From Lonicera japonica (lineage: Eukaryota > Streptophyta > Magnoliopsida > Dipsacales > Caprifoliaceae): 64,000 nt of DNA. How positions within the stretch are numbered: the first letter of the stretch is position 1; every line of letters starts with the position of its first letter. The notes beneath the pieces are model-generated. The model was not told where the DNA came from, did not search any database, and saw only the letters and a program-made list of their open reading frames with translations. The stretch spans positions 32,456,833-32,520,832 of the forward strand of contig CM038466.1 in NCBI GenBank assembly GCA_021464415.1, in the 5' to 3' direction. Shown here piece after piece: positions 10,063 through 21,286 of this stretch. The position numbers were made by a program, and so were the translations under genes.

Positions 10063-11217
10063 CCATGTGTGAGAATTCGCAAATGCGACCCCCGGGTTCT
10101 CGTTCCCGTTGGTGGGCGTCTAAAACATCGGAAAGGATTCTGTTGTTCTATTTGCTTCTATGTGTTAATAATTCATATCGGGAGTCCCTCTATCTTATTT
10201 CTAGATGCAAGAGGGTTCGTTCAGAGTCGCCAGTACGTTTTACGAGAAAACGGACAAAATGATTGTGTAAGAGGGAAGGCTACAGATAAGCCTTTCTTTA
10301 CACGTTTGTCTACGAAACCAGGATTCTATAGGGTTCGGGAACTATATTACGGTTTGGGAAGGTGTTAAGCACCCATTCCGCCCTTTCGGTCTCTAGTGGT
10401 CTTATATGTTTATTCTATGTTGGAAAACTTGGATGCTTTTACTGATATTCTACTGCTTTCTGGAAATAACTAATGAAAACTTGTTTTTCTAGCGCGTTAG
10501 GAATCTACCACAAATATCTTATTTAATTACTAGAAGAGACTTTAGTTACCTTCCCGACGATATATATAAGAATAAGAGAGAAAATATAATACGGGAGAGA
10601 AGACCTCCGGCGAATATTAGCTTTTCCTCTTAGAAATATTTCCTGCGGTCTGACTCTAGAAGGTGGCACTTCGGGTGCCAAGATTAGATCCGAGACTCTT
10701 GCGGAAATAAATGTTATCGCAGATGCTTCCGGAGAAGGCTTAAAGATTAGAAAATATGAGAGAGAATAAGGAATTTTAGTTTGGAAATTGTGGCAAAAAG
10801 TTGCTGTCCAGAACCCTTGTGGGTGTTGCCTTATTTATACTGCTCGGAGAGGATTGTCGCGCGACATTTCCCAACTTTATCTGTTTGTCGCGCGACGTAC
10901 CTGTTTGTCGCGCGACATATCTATTTCACTGTACCTGTTTGTCGCGCGACATATCTGTTTGTCGCGCGACAAACGGCTGAAGTGATGGGTTCTGACACTG
11001 TGATATGTCAGAAAGTGGATGGTCGGGTGCAGAGGGGTTTGTCGCGCGACATACCAGTATGTCGTGCGACAATCCCACTTAAAAACAGGTTTGTTGCCCA
11101 ACAAACCCTTTCGGGGTAGTTTCGGGTGCTCGGATGGGTCCCGGATTCTAAAAACAGTAGTTCTCGAAGGTCGTTAGGGTTCTTGCGGGGGTCACGGATC
11201 GGGGTGTCTACACCATG
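10063..11217. repeat. CCATG target-site duplication around the solo LTR
   Basis: CCATG is present at 10,063-10,067 and 11,213-11,217, directly flanking the TG...CA ends. Unit B has a single CCATG at the matching place near 58,819. Confidence 0.85.
10068..11212 (-). mobile_element. Solo LTR of the gypsy family, reverse orientation
   Basis: On the minus strand it begins TGTAGACACCCCGATCCGTG and ends in the TTGCG-ATTCTCACA type, the same termini as the LTRs at 17,033-18,611 and 33,323-34,893. At 1,145 bases it is about 430 shorter than those LTRs, mainly in the part downstream of the TATA. It has a TATAAATA (near 10,831-10,840) and seven copies of the TTGTCGCGCGACAA-type palindrome at 10,854, 10,885, 10,905, 10,939, 10,959, 11,039 and 11,059. 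It probably arose by LTR-LTR recombination of a full element. Confidence 0.88.
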
Positions 11218-11269
11218 GAGTTTTAAAATCCAAAAAAATCCAATATAATCTAAATTGAATACCCCCCTC

Positions 11270-12281
11270 CCTTTTAGTGATGCTAAAATGGTATTAGACC
11301 ATCTAATATGGGTAATTTACTAATGCTAAAATTAGAAGATAATGGTGGATGTCTTTGCTACATGGTATTAGACCATCCAATATAGGTAATTTAGTGATGC
11401 TAAAATTAGAAGAGAATGGTGGATGTCTCTCGCCTCAAGGGAGAGACGAGTCACATTCACCTGCCTATCCCTCTCTAAAGCAAAAGGATAACTCTCCCAG
11501 ACCACCAAACACGTAACACCACCACCCTTTTCACTCAAGAAGAATGAGATGATACATATGGTAATTTGGAAAGGCTTGAAATTGTATGTATAAGGAGAGT
11601 GATGGGTCAATGTGACCTACCCAAGGGGAGAAACGAGCAACATTCACCCGTTTGGCTAAAATTTAGCCCATTGTTAAATTTGGTCAAGCTATTCCATACA
11701 TGATATATAGCATTTGGTTAAATATACCTTAGGAACAACCTATTTATGTATCTTCTCCGTGAAGCATGTCTCCCTTTATCTTATCATGTACATGGAAGCT
11801 TGCTTCTATTTTCTTCCTGAAATTTTGATCTTTTACCTTCCTCTTACATTTTTTAATGATGTTTCTACCCTAATTTTTTAGTATTCTCATCTAAATCTAC
11901 AGTCCTAAAATCTTTTCTAATTTTATTCTTCTGAAATTGGAATCATTCCTCCTCTATCATATTTCTTTCATTAAAATAAAATAGAACATAAGATTAGTTA
12001 AATTGAAAAGTCAACCTTTATTTTTATCCTTTGAACCAATGTATCCGTATCTTTAAACTAAATTGAAATATGTTCTTTTCAATAAATTAAGATTTGGTAT
12101 ATTATGGTGAATTCTTCAGAAAAAATGGGGTCTTCAAAGATGGAATTGGATAAGTGAGATTTTGAGTAAGTGTTTGCATCAGCTTTTGCTGTCTGAAGAA
12201 ATGATTCATCGAAGTAATGAGTCACCATTGATATCGACACATCTGAGATCGCCAAATGTTTAGGAGTTCCTCTATTCAATC
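11270..12281. other. Noncoding spacer with a relic open frame
   Basis: This matches 58,882-59,900 in unit B. Minus-strand reading of 12,079-12,281, continued after the copia insertion at 40,193-40,421, gives a degenerate frame containing [22 protein letters not shown] residues. That vaguely resembles the RNase H (RVT_3) segment of plant non-LTR retrotransposons. The copia element interrupts this relic. I see nothing else. Confidence 0.35.
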
Positions 12282-13650
12282 TGTTGACTTGAAAGTCATT
12301 AATCTTGTTTTGATAATAACAATAAACTTAATCTTGTGTAATTTAACTTAATTGATGTTTTAAGTTATAGCCACAACAAAATTGATCACACGTGGACTTA
12401 ACCGAAAAGCCGGAATCAATAGCCGGAATCAAGATTATTCATCTACAAAGTATTGCAATCAAAGTTTTACATCTCACACAACTTTTGTCAACACATCTTC
12501 AATGGCATCATTATGAATTACAAAAAGCCAAGGAAGAATAGAATCAAAGATTCCAACGAAGCTCTCGAAGATTCATTGATGTTCATTATTAAGTGAGTGC
12601 TTAGATTTTATGTAAAGAATATCAATTGTTCAATCATATAGCTCATAAAATGACTTAACCTTGACAAGATTGATCAAAACTAGTTTTATCCTTGAAAACG
12701 TATTTTACCGAAAACAAGTCATCTTGAAAAATTCACTATAAATTTTTAAGAATGAATTTTGTTACAAAAACAATGATAGAGGTGTTAGAAAATCATTTTT
12801 AACCATCCCCTATCCTCAAAATTGTTTTTTGAGTTAATTTGCAAAAGTGTGAAAAATGTGATTTTTTGTCAAACTGGCAACAGACCAAAGGAGACCATCA
12901 GTCGACTGATGAGCTTTGCTCAGTCGACTGATGGCCCAGAAACTAGCCGTTGGAGTTCTGATTTTTTACCATTTTTGGTACCAAACTTTTACCAACTCCC
13001 TCCAAACGGCCATATGCTTACCTAGACTATATATACACCATCTAAGACTTATTTAAACACTCTTGAATCACTCCTATACTATTATATTCATCTACAATCA
13101 ATATTCAAAGATTCAAGAACATTTTCTTTTGATCAATCATCTTTATATTGAGCTATATTCTATTGATCAAATTTGATATCTCTTAGTGTGAGCCTAAATT
13201 GTAATCTTCATACACTATTGAGCTATTGTACATTGGTGTTAGTCACCAAATCATTTCTTTCAAACATTAAGAGAGGTCTATCTCTTAAGATAGAAAGAGA
13301 GAATTCTTGTGTGAGTATTGAGAGAATTTCAATACTTGTAAGAGTGTGTGAGAAGATACACTTGTAGAGGTTTGATCTTCACCCGGAAGGAGATCGGTTA
13401 TAGTGGAATTTCTCGGGGTACTAACCGAGCGCGGAGTAGGAGCTAACAAGCCGAACCGTGTGGACAAAAAGTCTTCGACTTTGATTGGTTTAATCTTTCT
13501 ATCTCTTGAACTCTTATATTGTATTATTTGCACCTTGTGATTGGATTTATCTTTGTTTATTGTTTGGTTGATTGATATAGACATCAAATATTTTTAAATT
13601 AATTTTAAAAACCCTATTCACCCCCCCTCTAGGGTATTTTTCGACCTACA
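12282..13650 (+). repeat. Copia 5' LTR
   Basis: It begins TGTTGACTTGAAAG and ends TTTTTCGACCTACA. A TATATATA box lies at 13,028-13,035. Two copies of a palindrome stand about 100-130 bases upstream: CATCAGTCGACTGATG at 12,896-12,911 and TCAGTCGACTGA at 12,920-12,931. It pairs with the 3' LTR at 38,805-40,192, with scattered substitutions. Confidence 0.93.
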
Positions 13651-13651
13651 A

Positions 13652-13663
13652 TTGGTATCAGAG
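13652..13663 (+). other. Copia primer binding site (tRNA-iMet type)
   Basis: TGGTATCAGAGG starts two bases after the LTR. It matches the common plant retrotransposon primer site TGGTATCAGAGC, complementary to the 3' end of initiator tRNA-Met, except at the last base. Confidence 0.85.
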
Positions 13664-13706
13664 GTTGTACTCTTGTTTTGATTTTACAATCTTAGAATTT
13701 ACGATC

Positions 13707-15458
13707 ATGTCTATCTATCAAAGAACCGGACTTAACGAAGGTTCTTCAACCACTAGGCCACCTCTATTTGATGGCAAAAATTATAGCTATTGGAAAAATC
13801 GCATGTGTACTTTTCTTCAAGCTAGTGATTTTGAACAATGGAGGGTTGCACTCATTGGACCCTATGAGATTACCAAAACCGATGAAAGGGGTAATGTCAC
13901 TCCTAAATCAATTTTCGATTATGATGAGAATGACATTAAGAAAATCCAATTTAATGCTAAAGCCTTAAACTCTTTACATTGTGCATTAACTATGGATGAA
14001 TACAACAAAATTTCTAGTTGTAAAACAGCTAAAAAAATATAGGACAAATTAGAGGTTGCTCATGAGGGGACCTCACAAGTCAAAGATGACAATATTGATA
14101 TGCTTGTTCATGATTATGAGCTTTTCAAAATGGAGCCTAATGAATCACTTGCTTCTATGTATAGTAGGTTCTCCATTATTACTAATGCTCTAGATCTCCT
14201 TGGAAAGGTTTATTCCAATGAAGACAAGATTCGAAAGATTCTTAGGACTCTTCCCAAGAAGTGGAGACCCAAAGTAACGGCTATTCAAGAAGCCAAGAAT
14301 CTCAAAACGTTAAGCATGGATGAACTATTGGGCTCACTTAAAACCCACGAGAAGGAATTGGAGAGAGAAGAATAAGTTGATTCAAAAGCCAAGAAGACTC
14401 TTGCTCTTAAGGCAAGTCAACGAGAGGATGATGAAGAGTCAATGGGCGGTGACGATGACATGGCTCTCCTCTCTAGAAACTTCATGAAATTTCTAGCCAA
14501 AAAGAAGAAGTTTCAAGGAAAAAGAAACAACTTTGGTTCTTCATCAAAGAGGAACAATGATCGATCAATTAAACCAAGAGTTGAAAACGAAGAAGTCAAG
14601 AAATGTTTCCATTGCCATGAACCGGGACACTTCAAAACCAATTGCCCGGTTAGAAGGAAAGAGAGAAGAGACAAAAGAGATAAAGCCTTTAAACAAGTAA
14701 GGCATTCCCTCAAGGGGACTTGGAGTGATTCCGAAGAGGGTGAGTCCGATGCCGACTCTAGCGACGAGGAGACGGCAAATCTTTGCCTTATGGCAAGAGA
14801 CGATGAGGTAGACTCTATTTATGATTCATTTAGTGATGATAATGTTTCTATAAATGATGATACTCATGATGAAAATGACTATGATGAGTTATATGAAATG
14901 TTTGAGGAATTGCATAGCAAATTTGAAAATCTATCTAAAAGGTATGCAAGCCTCAAAAAGGAGAATTTGATAGTTTCTAACAAGTGTGAAACTTTTGAAA
15001 AAGAAAACATGGTTTTGAAAAATGAAATCAAAACTTTGAAGAAAGGAAAGGAAAAAGAAATTCCAAACACACTTGTAGTGGAAAACATCAAATTAAAAGA
15101 TCAAGTGGATGATCTACCTAATAGCTTAGCCAAATTCACCAATGGAAGGGATAATTTGGATAAACTATTAGGAATGCGAAGATGTGTATTTGACAAAGCT
15201 GGTTTGGGATATAACCAAATTGACAACCAAAAGGATTACAAGAACTTTTTCAAAACATACACACCTCATGATCCCACTCATCTTTGCTCATATTGTGGTA
15301 GAAACACTCATTATGTGGATCATTGTTTCTATCGAAATGAAGGTTTCCCTAAGAGGAAGCTTGCTTGGGTTCCAAAAGGAACCATTATGTTTGCTAATCC
15401 AAAGGGACCCAACACATTTTGGGTACCAAAGGAGAAGTTACTCAAAGTCATGGTGTAG
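13707..15458 (+). pseudogene. gag: Copia gag (broken by stop codons)
   Basis: Gag is the capsid/nucleocapsid part of the element. I start it at the ATG at 13,707, because the upstream ATG in the same frame lies in the primer-site leader. The N-terminal PPLFDGKNYSYWKNRM segment and the following UBN2-like capsid region are typical of plant copia gag. A CCHC zinc knuckle (CFHCHEPGHFKTNC) lies at about 14,602-14,646, followed by an acidic and then a coiled-coil-rich tail. The frame is continuous, but TAG at 14,040, TAA at 14,373 and TAG at 15,456 interrupt it. These fit TGG-to-TAG, CAA-to-TAA and CAG-to-TAG changes. Confidence 0.88.
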
Positions 15459-17032
15459 GTGTGCTTGAAAGCCAAGGGAAGCAAAACCAAGTGGTTCTTG
15501 GATAGTGGTTGCTCAAAGCACATGACGGGAGACAAGAACAACTTCTTAAGTCTAATTCCCAAGCGAGGAGGGAATGTGACTTTTGGGGATAACGCCAAGG
15601 GCAAAATCATCGGTATAGGTAAGGTTGGTAAGCATTCTACTTGCATTGATAATGTTCTATTAGTTGATGGTTTGAAGCATAATTTACTTAGCATTAGTCA
15701 ATTATGTGATAAGGGTTATGAAGTTATTTTTAAATCCGATCATTGCATTGTTAAGAATGTTAGTGATGATTCCATTCTAATTGTTGCATATAGAACTAAC
15801 AATGTGTACACTCTTGAGCTTGATGATTTATCACAACAAGATGTTAAATGCTTATCCGCTATAAATGATGTATCTTGGTTGTGGCATAGGAGACTAGGGC
15901 ATGCTAATATGGATTTAATTCATGCTTTGTCTAAGAAAGAGCTTGTTAAAGGATTGCCCAAAACCAAATTTGTTAAAGATAAAATTTGTGATGCATGTCA
16001 ACTTGGTAAACAACACAAATTCTCTTTCAAGTCAAAAAGGGATATTACTACTTCTAGACCACTTGATATGTTGCATATTGATTTGTTTGGTCCTATTTCG
16101 GTTGCTAGTCTAGGTGACAAATTGTACACTCTTGTTATTGTTGATGATTACACTAGACTCACTTGGGTGTTCTTTCTCACCCACAAAAATGAAACTCCGC
16201 ATGTTTTCGCTAAGTTTTGTAGAAAAGTTTAAAATGAAAAAGGTGTTTCTATTGTGCATGTTCGAAGTGATAGAGGTAGAGAATTTGACAATGTTGATAT
16301 TGAGAACTTTTGTGATGAGCATGGTATTGATCATAATTTTTCGGCACCTAGAACTCCTCAACAAAATGGTGTTGTTGAGAGGAAAAATAGATCTCTTCAA
16401 GAGATGTCTAGGACTATGCTTAATGAACATTCTTTACCGGAGTATTTGTGGGCGGAAGCCGTTAACACCGCATGCTATGTGATTAATCGTACTATTATTC
16501 GTAAAAAGTTAGATAAGACACCTTATGAGTTATGTAATGACAAGAAACCAAATATTGCATATTTTAAAGTTTTTGGTTGCAAATGTTTTATTTTGAATGA
16601 TCGTGATCACTTAGGTAAATTTGATGCTAAATCCGATGAAGGAATTTTTCTTGGGTATGCCACTAATAGTAAAGCATATAGAGTTTATAACAAGAAAAGT
16701 TTAGTAGTCCAAGAATCTATGCATGTTGTGTTTGATGAGTCAAATCCTTTCTCACCCAAAGTACATTCCGATGATGATGTTGAAATTATCCAAAAGATTT
16801 CGGATATTCAAATTAATAATACATCTAAGGAAGAACCATCGAGTGCTCAAGCTTCTTCTAAGGAGTTAGAAAACAAAACCGAGCAAGACTCGAATGATTT
16901 GCCTAGGAGTTGAAAATTTGTGTCCAACCACCCTATTGATCAAATTCTTGGAGAGCCATCTAGTAAAGTTATGACTAGATATTCCTTAAGAAATGTATGC
17001 AATAATGTGGCATTTGTTTCTCAATATGAGCC
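15459..17032 (+). pseudogene. pol: Copia protease and integrase (broken, then cut by the gypsy insertion)
   Basis: This is the same frame as gag. The aspartic protease motif is DSGCSKHMTG (about 15,500). A GAG-pre-integrase segment (LWHRRLGHANMD) and the integrase core follow: D in HIDLFGP (about 16,080), D in SDRGREFDN (about 16,268), and E in NGVVERKNRS (about 16,378). Stops at 16,230 (TAA) and 16,911 (TGA) interrupt an otherwise open frame. The frame ends at EP where the gypsy element begins. The same EP codons reappear at 34,894, because GAGCC is the target duplication. Confidence 0.9.
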
Positions 17033-18611
17033 TGTAGACACCCCGATCCGTGACCCCCGCAAGAACCCTAACGACCTTCAAGAACTGTTGTTTTTGGGCC
17101 CGGGACCCACCCGAACACCCGAAACTTTCCCGAAAGGGTTTGTTGGCCAAACAAACCTTTTTTCAAAAGAGATTGTCGCACGACATATCACATTGTCGCG
17201 CGACAATCCCTGATATGTCGCGCGACAATCCCTGATATGTCGCGCGACAATCCCCCTCTGCACCAGACCATCCACTCTCTGACACATCAGTCTGTCAGAA
17301 ACATCACTTCAGCCGTTTGTCGTGCGACATTGACACATTGTCGCGCGACATATCACAGTGTCGCGCGACACTTTCCCTTTTTGGGGAAATGTCGCGCGAC
17401 AATCTTCCCCGAGCAGTATAAATAGGCCAACACCCTCAAGGGTTCTAGGCAGCAACTTGGGATCAAAGAATTTTGAATTTTAATCTGATTTTCTAGTCTT
17501 TTATCTAGCTTTCTCTATTATCGTCTTATTTCTGAAGAGTTATCGAATCTATTCTCGACACTTGACGTGTCCCGTCTCTGGAATCAAATTCTCGGAAATA
17601 TCTGAAGAAGAAAAAGATTATTATCGCCGGAAATCTCTCCGCCGCATCATATTTTCTTTTTTATATTATTATTCTCGTCGGGAAGGTAAAGAAAGTCCCT
17701 TCTAGTATTTAAAATTAGATATCTGTGCACTTGTTTTATTTCTGTTATTTTGTCCACGTTTTATTTGAATAAACTTATTGCCAAGTTACAAATAGTCTAC
17801 CGTTTTCAAAACAAAAAGACCCTGATAAAACCATTTTCAAAACCAGAAGAGTAAGTACATTATCGTTCGGAATAAAATCCTATTTTCAAAACCCGGACCG
17901 GTAAAACTTACCTAGGAATTAAAACCCGGCGTATCTTGTCTGGTTCATAGATTGCGATACACCCAGTAGAACTCCCCTCAAGAGTTCCAATTCCATATTG
18001 AATTAGTTCCACTACAAGATCCGAACCTTTTCAAAATAATCACGATTCGAGAAAACCGTCATTATCTGAGGAAATAATACGGAATACTCTTTCAAAATAA
18101 AAAGGCTTTTATCACTTGTATTTACATTTCTCAAAACGAAACATCGGATCCCGGAACACAAAGGTTTTCTATCCCTTTCCCGTTTTTTTCCAGAAATTGG
18201 GGTTTTCACTCAGAAAGTAGTAGGCTATCAGTAAAAGCATCCAAGTTTTTCAACATAGAATAAACATATAAAGATCACTAGAGACCGAAAGGGCGGAATG
18301 GGTGCTTAACACCTTCCTAAACCGTAATATAGTTTCCGTACCCTATAGAATCCTGGTTTCGTAGACAAACGTGTAAAGAAAGGCTTAACTGTAGCCTTTC
18401 CTCTTACACCACCATTTTTTGTTCGTTTTCCCGTAAAACGTACTGGCGACTCTGAACAAACCCCTTTGCATCTAGAAATAGAACATAGGGACACCTGATA
18501 TGAATCAAAAGAGACACTCCAGCAAGTGGAACGACGAAATCCGTTCCGACGTTTCAGACGCCCAAACCGAACGGGGACGAGACCCGGGGGTCGCATTTGC
18601 GGATTCTCACA
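17033..18611 (+). repeat. Gypsy 5' LTR
   Basis: It begins TGTAGACACCCCGATCCGTG and ends GCGGATTCTCACA. A TATAAATA at 17,417-17,424 defines the promoter. Eight palindromes of the TGTCGCGCGACA type lie between 17,173 and 17,402. The remainder has no open frame I trust. By eye it differs from the 3' LTR at about 1 percent of sites. Confidence 0.95.
17173..17402. promoter_or_regulatory. Array of eight palindromes upstream of the LTR TATA
   Basis: TTGTCGCGCGACAA and close variants start at about 17,173, 17,193, 17,215, 17,237, 17,317, 17,338, 17,358 and 17,389. The 12-base core TGTCGCGCGACA is fully self-complementary. Two copies have one change (GCAC or GTGC) that fits CpG deamination. All lie within 245 bases upstream of the TATA box. 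Confidence 0.85.
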
Positions 18612-18612
18612 G

Positions 18613-18630
18613 TGGCGACTCTGTTGGGGA
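18613..18630 (+). other. Gypsy primer binding site
   Basis: TGGCGACTCTGTTGGGGA starts one base after the LTR. It is nearly the TGGCGACTCTGCTGGGGA primer site known from Tat and Ogre elements, with one C-to-T difference. Confidence 0.8.
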
Positions 18631-19375
18631 CACTAGAAAACTAGACTCTTATATGTGGACTTGTGTTTATCTGTTGAATACTTGCTTTTTCTGCTTTTCC
18701 CTACTTATGTTAATTGATTGAGAAGAAAACATTTTTTTTTATTTTTTTTGAAAATGGGAGTTTTTCAAAAATATACGTAATCAAAATAATGATATTTGTA
18801 AACCCAACCTTTTTCGCACGCACTATCACAAATCATGCATTGGTCCTACGAGTGTGAATTTACCCCAAACCCTCGGAAGTATTATAAGTGAGTAGGGAGT
18901 TGGCTTGCTTGGGCCAACATAAACCGAAAGCATTTACTTCCACTCTCCTTGGCCAAGTACGCCCCCGAGGTATATCGAGTGACGAGAACACTCACGTACC
19001 CGGGAAGTATATTAAAAGGCTCTTGCACGTACCCGCCCCTGGGGTATATCGCAAGGTCTTGCCAAATATGAGGGAGCCTGAAGCCTTAACCGTTCGTACA
19101 CCTGCGCTGCATATAAGATCGAGTCGAGTTAAAACACTTGTCAAACAGCCGTAGGGGATGTACCACCTTACGGCTTACTTTTCGACACCTTTTTTTAAAA
19201 TCTGAGGCTCTTCTCGGCAATTTTTAGTGGTTCTTTTGGCAAAAATCGAGTCGCATCACAGTCTTCCTTCATCTTCGCCACGTGATTTCGTCTACAGTCG
19301 TGAAGCGACGACAGACTGGAAGGTTGGGCCGGTCGAGATCACACCGGAAGACTAGTAAGACCAAGCACACCTGAA
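18631..19375 (+). other. Gypsy leader region
   Basis: Untranslated stretch between primer site and gag. The 88-codon frame at 18,888-19,154 has no recognisable domain, and I treat it as leader. I see no separate ORF1 upstream of gag like that described for Ogre elements. Confidence 0.5.
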
Positions 19376-21286
19376 ATGGCTGATGAACGCGAGAATCGAG
19401 AGACAGATCAGAGCCTAGCAGAGGCATCATCAGTTCAGCCAACCCTGGCCGAAATGCACCGTTTACTAATGACCATCAGCAGGGAACTGGCAAACCTCAC
19501 GAACGAGCAACAGGGTACCCGGATCCGAGTAGAAGAATTGTCAGCCGAACGAACTGCACCACCGGGGTTTGATCGACTACCATCGAATCGAGATCCGAAC
19601 CAAGGACAGTCTTCACAAGTACTCCCCCCAGTTCAAGGAACCAATCCACCCCAAACGGGCCCTATCATAGCCGGTCCTGTTCAGATCGATCCCAACAATC
19701 AATGGGCCCCAGATTCAGGCCCCACTTATCAGCAACAAGAGCCACCCATAGTTTGGCCACAACCCCAAGTACAACCCGAATTTGACCCCCAATACCAGCC
19801 ATGGCCACAAGTCCCCGTAAGGCCTATTCCACCTCCGGCTCCAGTAGCCCCTCCCAATGAATACCCAGATATTAACCGACTCCGGGCAGTATATGCAGAA
19901 TCAGTTATAGCTCAGGAACAGCCCGACGAGGTGTTAAGAGAGAACGAAGAGATGAAAAAACTGAAAGAGCATATGAAAATTCTGCAAAGAGGGGTCTCTC
20001 TGATAAAAGGGGCAGACGAGATCACAGATATGAACGCCTTCTCCCTCTACCCAGAAGCCAGACTGCCTCAGGGATTCAAGCTCCCTTCTATCACCAAATT
20101 CACAGGGACGACACCCCCCAAAACCCATCTCCAATCCTACATCAGATCCATGCAAGTGTCCGGCTGTGGAGAGCCAGAGCTGGCTCAAGCCTTTCACATG
20201 ACTCTCACGGGGGCCGCCCTGAGATGGTTTTTTGATCTGGAGAGACACCACACGAAGACCTGGGGAGATATTGTGAAGAAGTTCATGACCAAGTACGGTT
20301 CCAACGAGAGTTTGGAAATTACCCGTAAACACCTGGAGATGGCCAAGCAAGGCGAGAAAGAAAGCTTCAGCGATTTCGTCACGCGCTGGAGGGAGATGGC
20401 CTCCCAAATGTCCAAACGGCCTGATGAAGAAGAACAGTTGGAAATCATTCAGAAGAACTTCACTCCATCCGTACTGAGATGCATAGGGAAGCATGTATTT
20501 CCACACTTTAGAGCCCTGTTGAGTATGGGATCATAAGTGGAAGAAGAGTTGGCCAAAAAAGCTGAAATCGATACCAAAAAAGCCTCATACACTGGGAGAA
20601 AGACAGGCACTGCAGCCGTGAATCAACTAAGCTCATACCCATTTCAACAGTCGCAACAAGTCCCCCCAATGAGTTGGCCTGCACAAGGGGACTCTTCAAA
20701 CACCGAAGCCAAGAAAAGGAGGAATTTCTGCACCCTTCCCACTACCCTAGTCAAAAGCCTGGAACTACTCCGAAAGGCCGGATTGATCACCCCACTCAAC
20801 CCACGCCCCCCACCAAACCCTATTCCCAGCACCTGGAGAATGAACGAGAACTGTGCATACCACCAAGCAACGGGCCATGACACGGAACGCTGCTTGGCTC
20901 TTCGCCATCGTATCCAGGATCTTATTAAAGCCGGAACCATCCCCGCACCCGGCGGGCCCAATGTTACCAACAACCCCCTTCCCAATCATGCTCCAACTGC
21001 GGGAATTAACGCCTTGACCACTGATGAAGAAGGTTTTGACCCCGTAGGACTCATTCGGGATGACCCAGCCTATAAGGCACTCGTTATGTTACCAGCAAAA
21101 GCACAAGTTGCCCCAGGCCTCAATCCGATAATCGATCAATGGATGGCCAAGATGAACTTCCTACCCGGGCAGGGCTTAGGAAAGACAAATCAGGGGATCT
21201 CGCAACCACTCATAATCAAAACCAATCCTGAGAAAGCTGGGATAGGATGGACCCAAGACAAGAAGAAACAGTCCTGGAAAACCTGA
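19376..21286 (+). pseudogene. gag: Gypsy gag (one internal stop)
   Basis: It opens with an acidic, then proline/glutamine-rich N-terminus. A retrotransposon gag domain follows (about 20,090-20,500; TLTGAALRWFFDLE and the FSDFVTRWREMASQM region). A CAYHQATGHDTERC zinc-knuckle-like motif lies at about 20,845 and a G-patch-like MNFLPGQGLGKTNQGI motif at about 21,150. The frame is cut by TAA at 20,534-20,536 and continues in phase. TGA at 21,284 separates it from the protease part, which is in the same frame. Confidence 0.85.

Larger units (their letters stand above)
8793..11268. mobile_element. Non-autonomous PIF/Harbinger-like element, interrupted by a solo LTR
   Basis: The ends GGGGGTGTATTCAATTCAG and AATTGAATACCCCCC are imperfect inverted repeats related to the 52-bp termini of the Harbinger element at 43,261-48,928. 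Subterminal TTGAATACC/AAGACTTT motifs are shared too. The flanks are compatible with a TTA duplication. It has no transposase. Unit B has it uninterrupted at about 57,550-58,880 (about 1.33 kb), so it predates the duplication. The solo LTR inserted later, in unit A only. Confidence 0.65.

Noticed and set aside
11368..11610. 80-codon minus-strand frame, also present in unit B at 58,976-59,218.
   Set aside because: The identical length reflects recent duplication. Composition and content give no sign of a real protein.
17173..17402. The regularly spaced palindromes resemble a CRISPR array.
   Set aside because: Spacing is irregular (about 6 to 80 bases), the intervening sequence is conserved between LTR copies, and the context is a plant LTR promoter. 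They are promoter-associated repeats.
17173..17402. Palindrome as an auxin response element, because it contains TGTCG half-sites facing each other.
   Set aside because: Known paired auxin response elements have half-sites 7 to 8 bases apart; here only two bases separate them. A testable idea, but not supported enough to list.
17173..17402. Palindrome as a CAMTA CGCG box or E2F site.
   Set aside because: The flanking bases (T before, A after CGCG) do not fit the CAMTA consensus, and the E2F consensus TTTSSCGC is not met.
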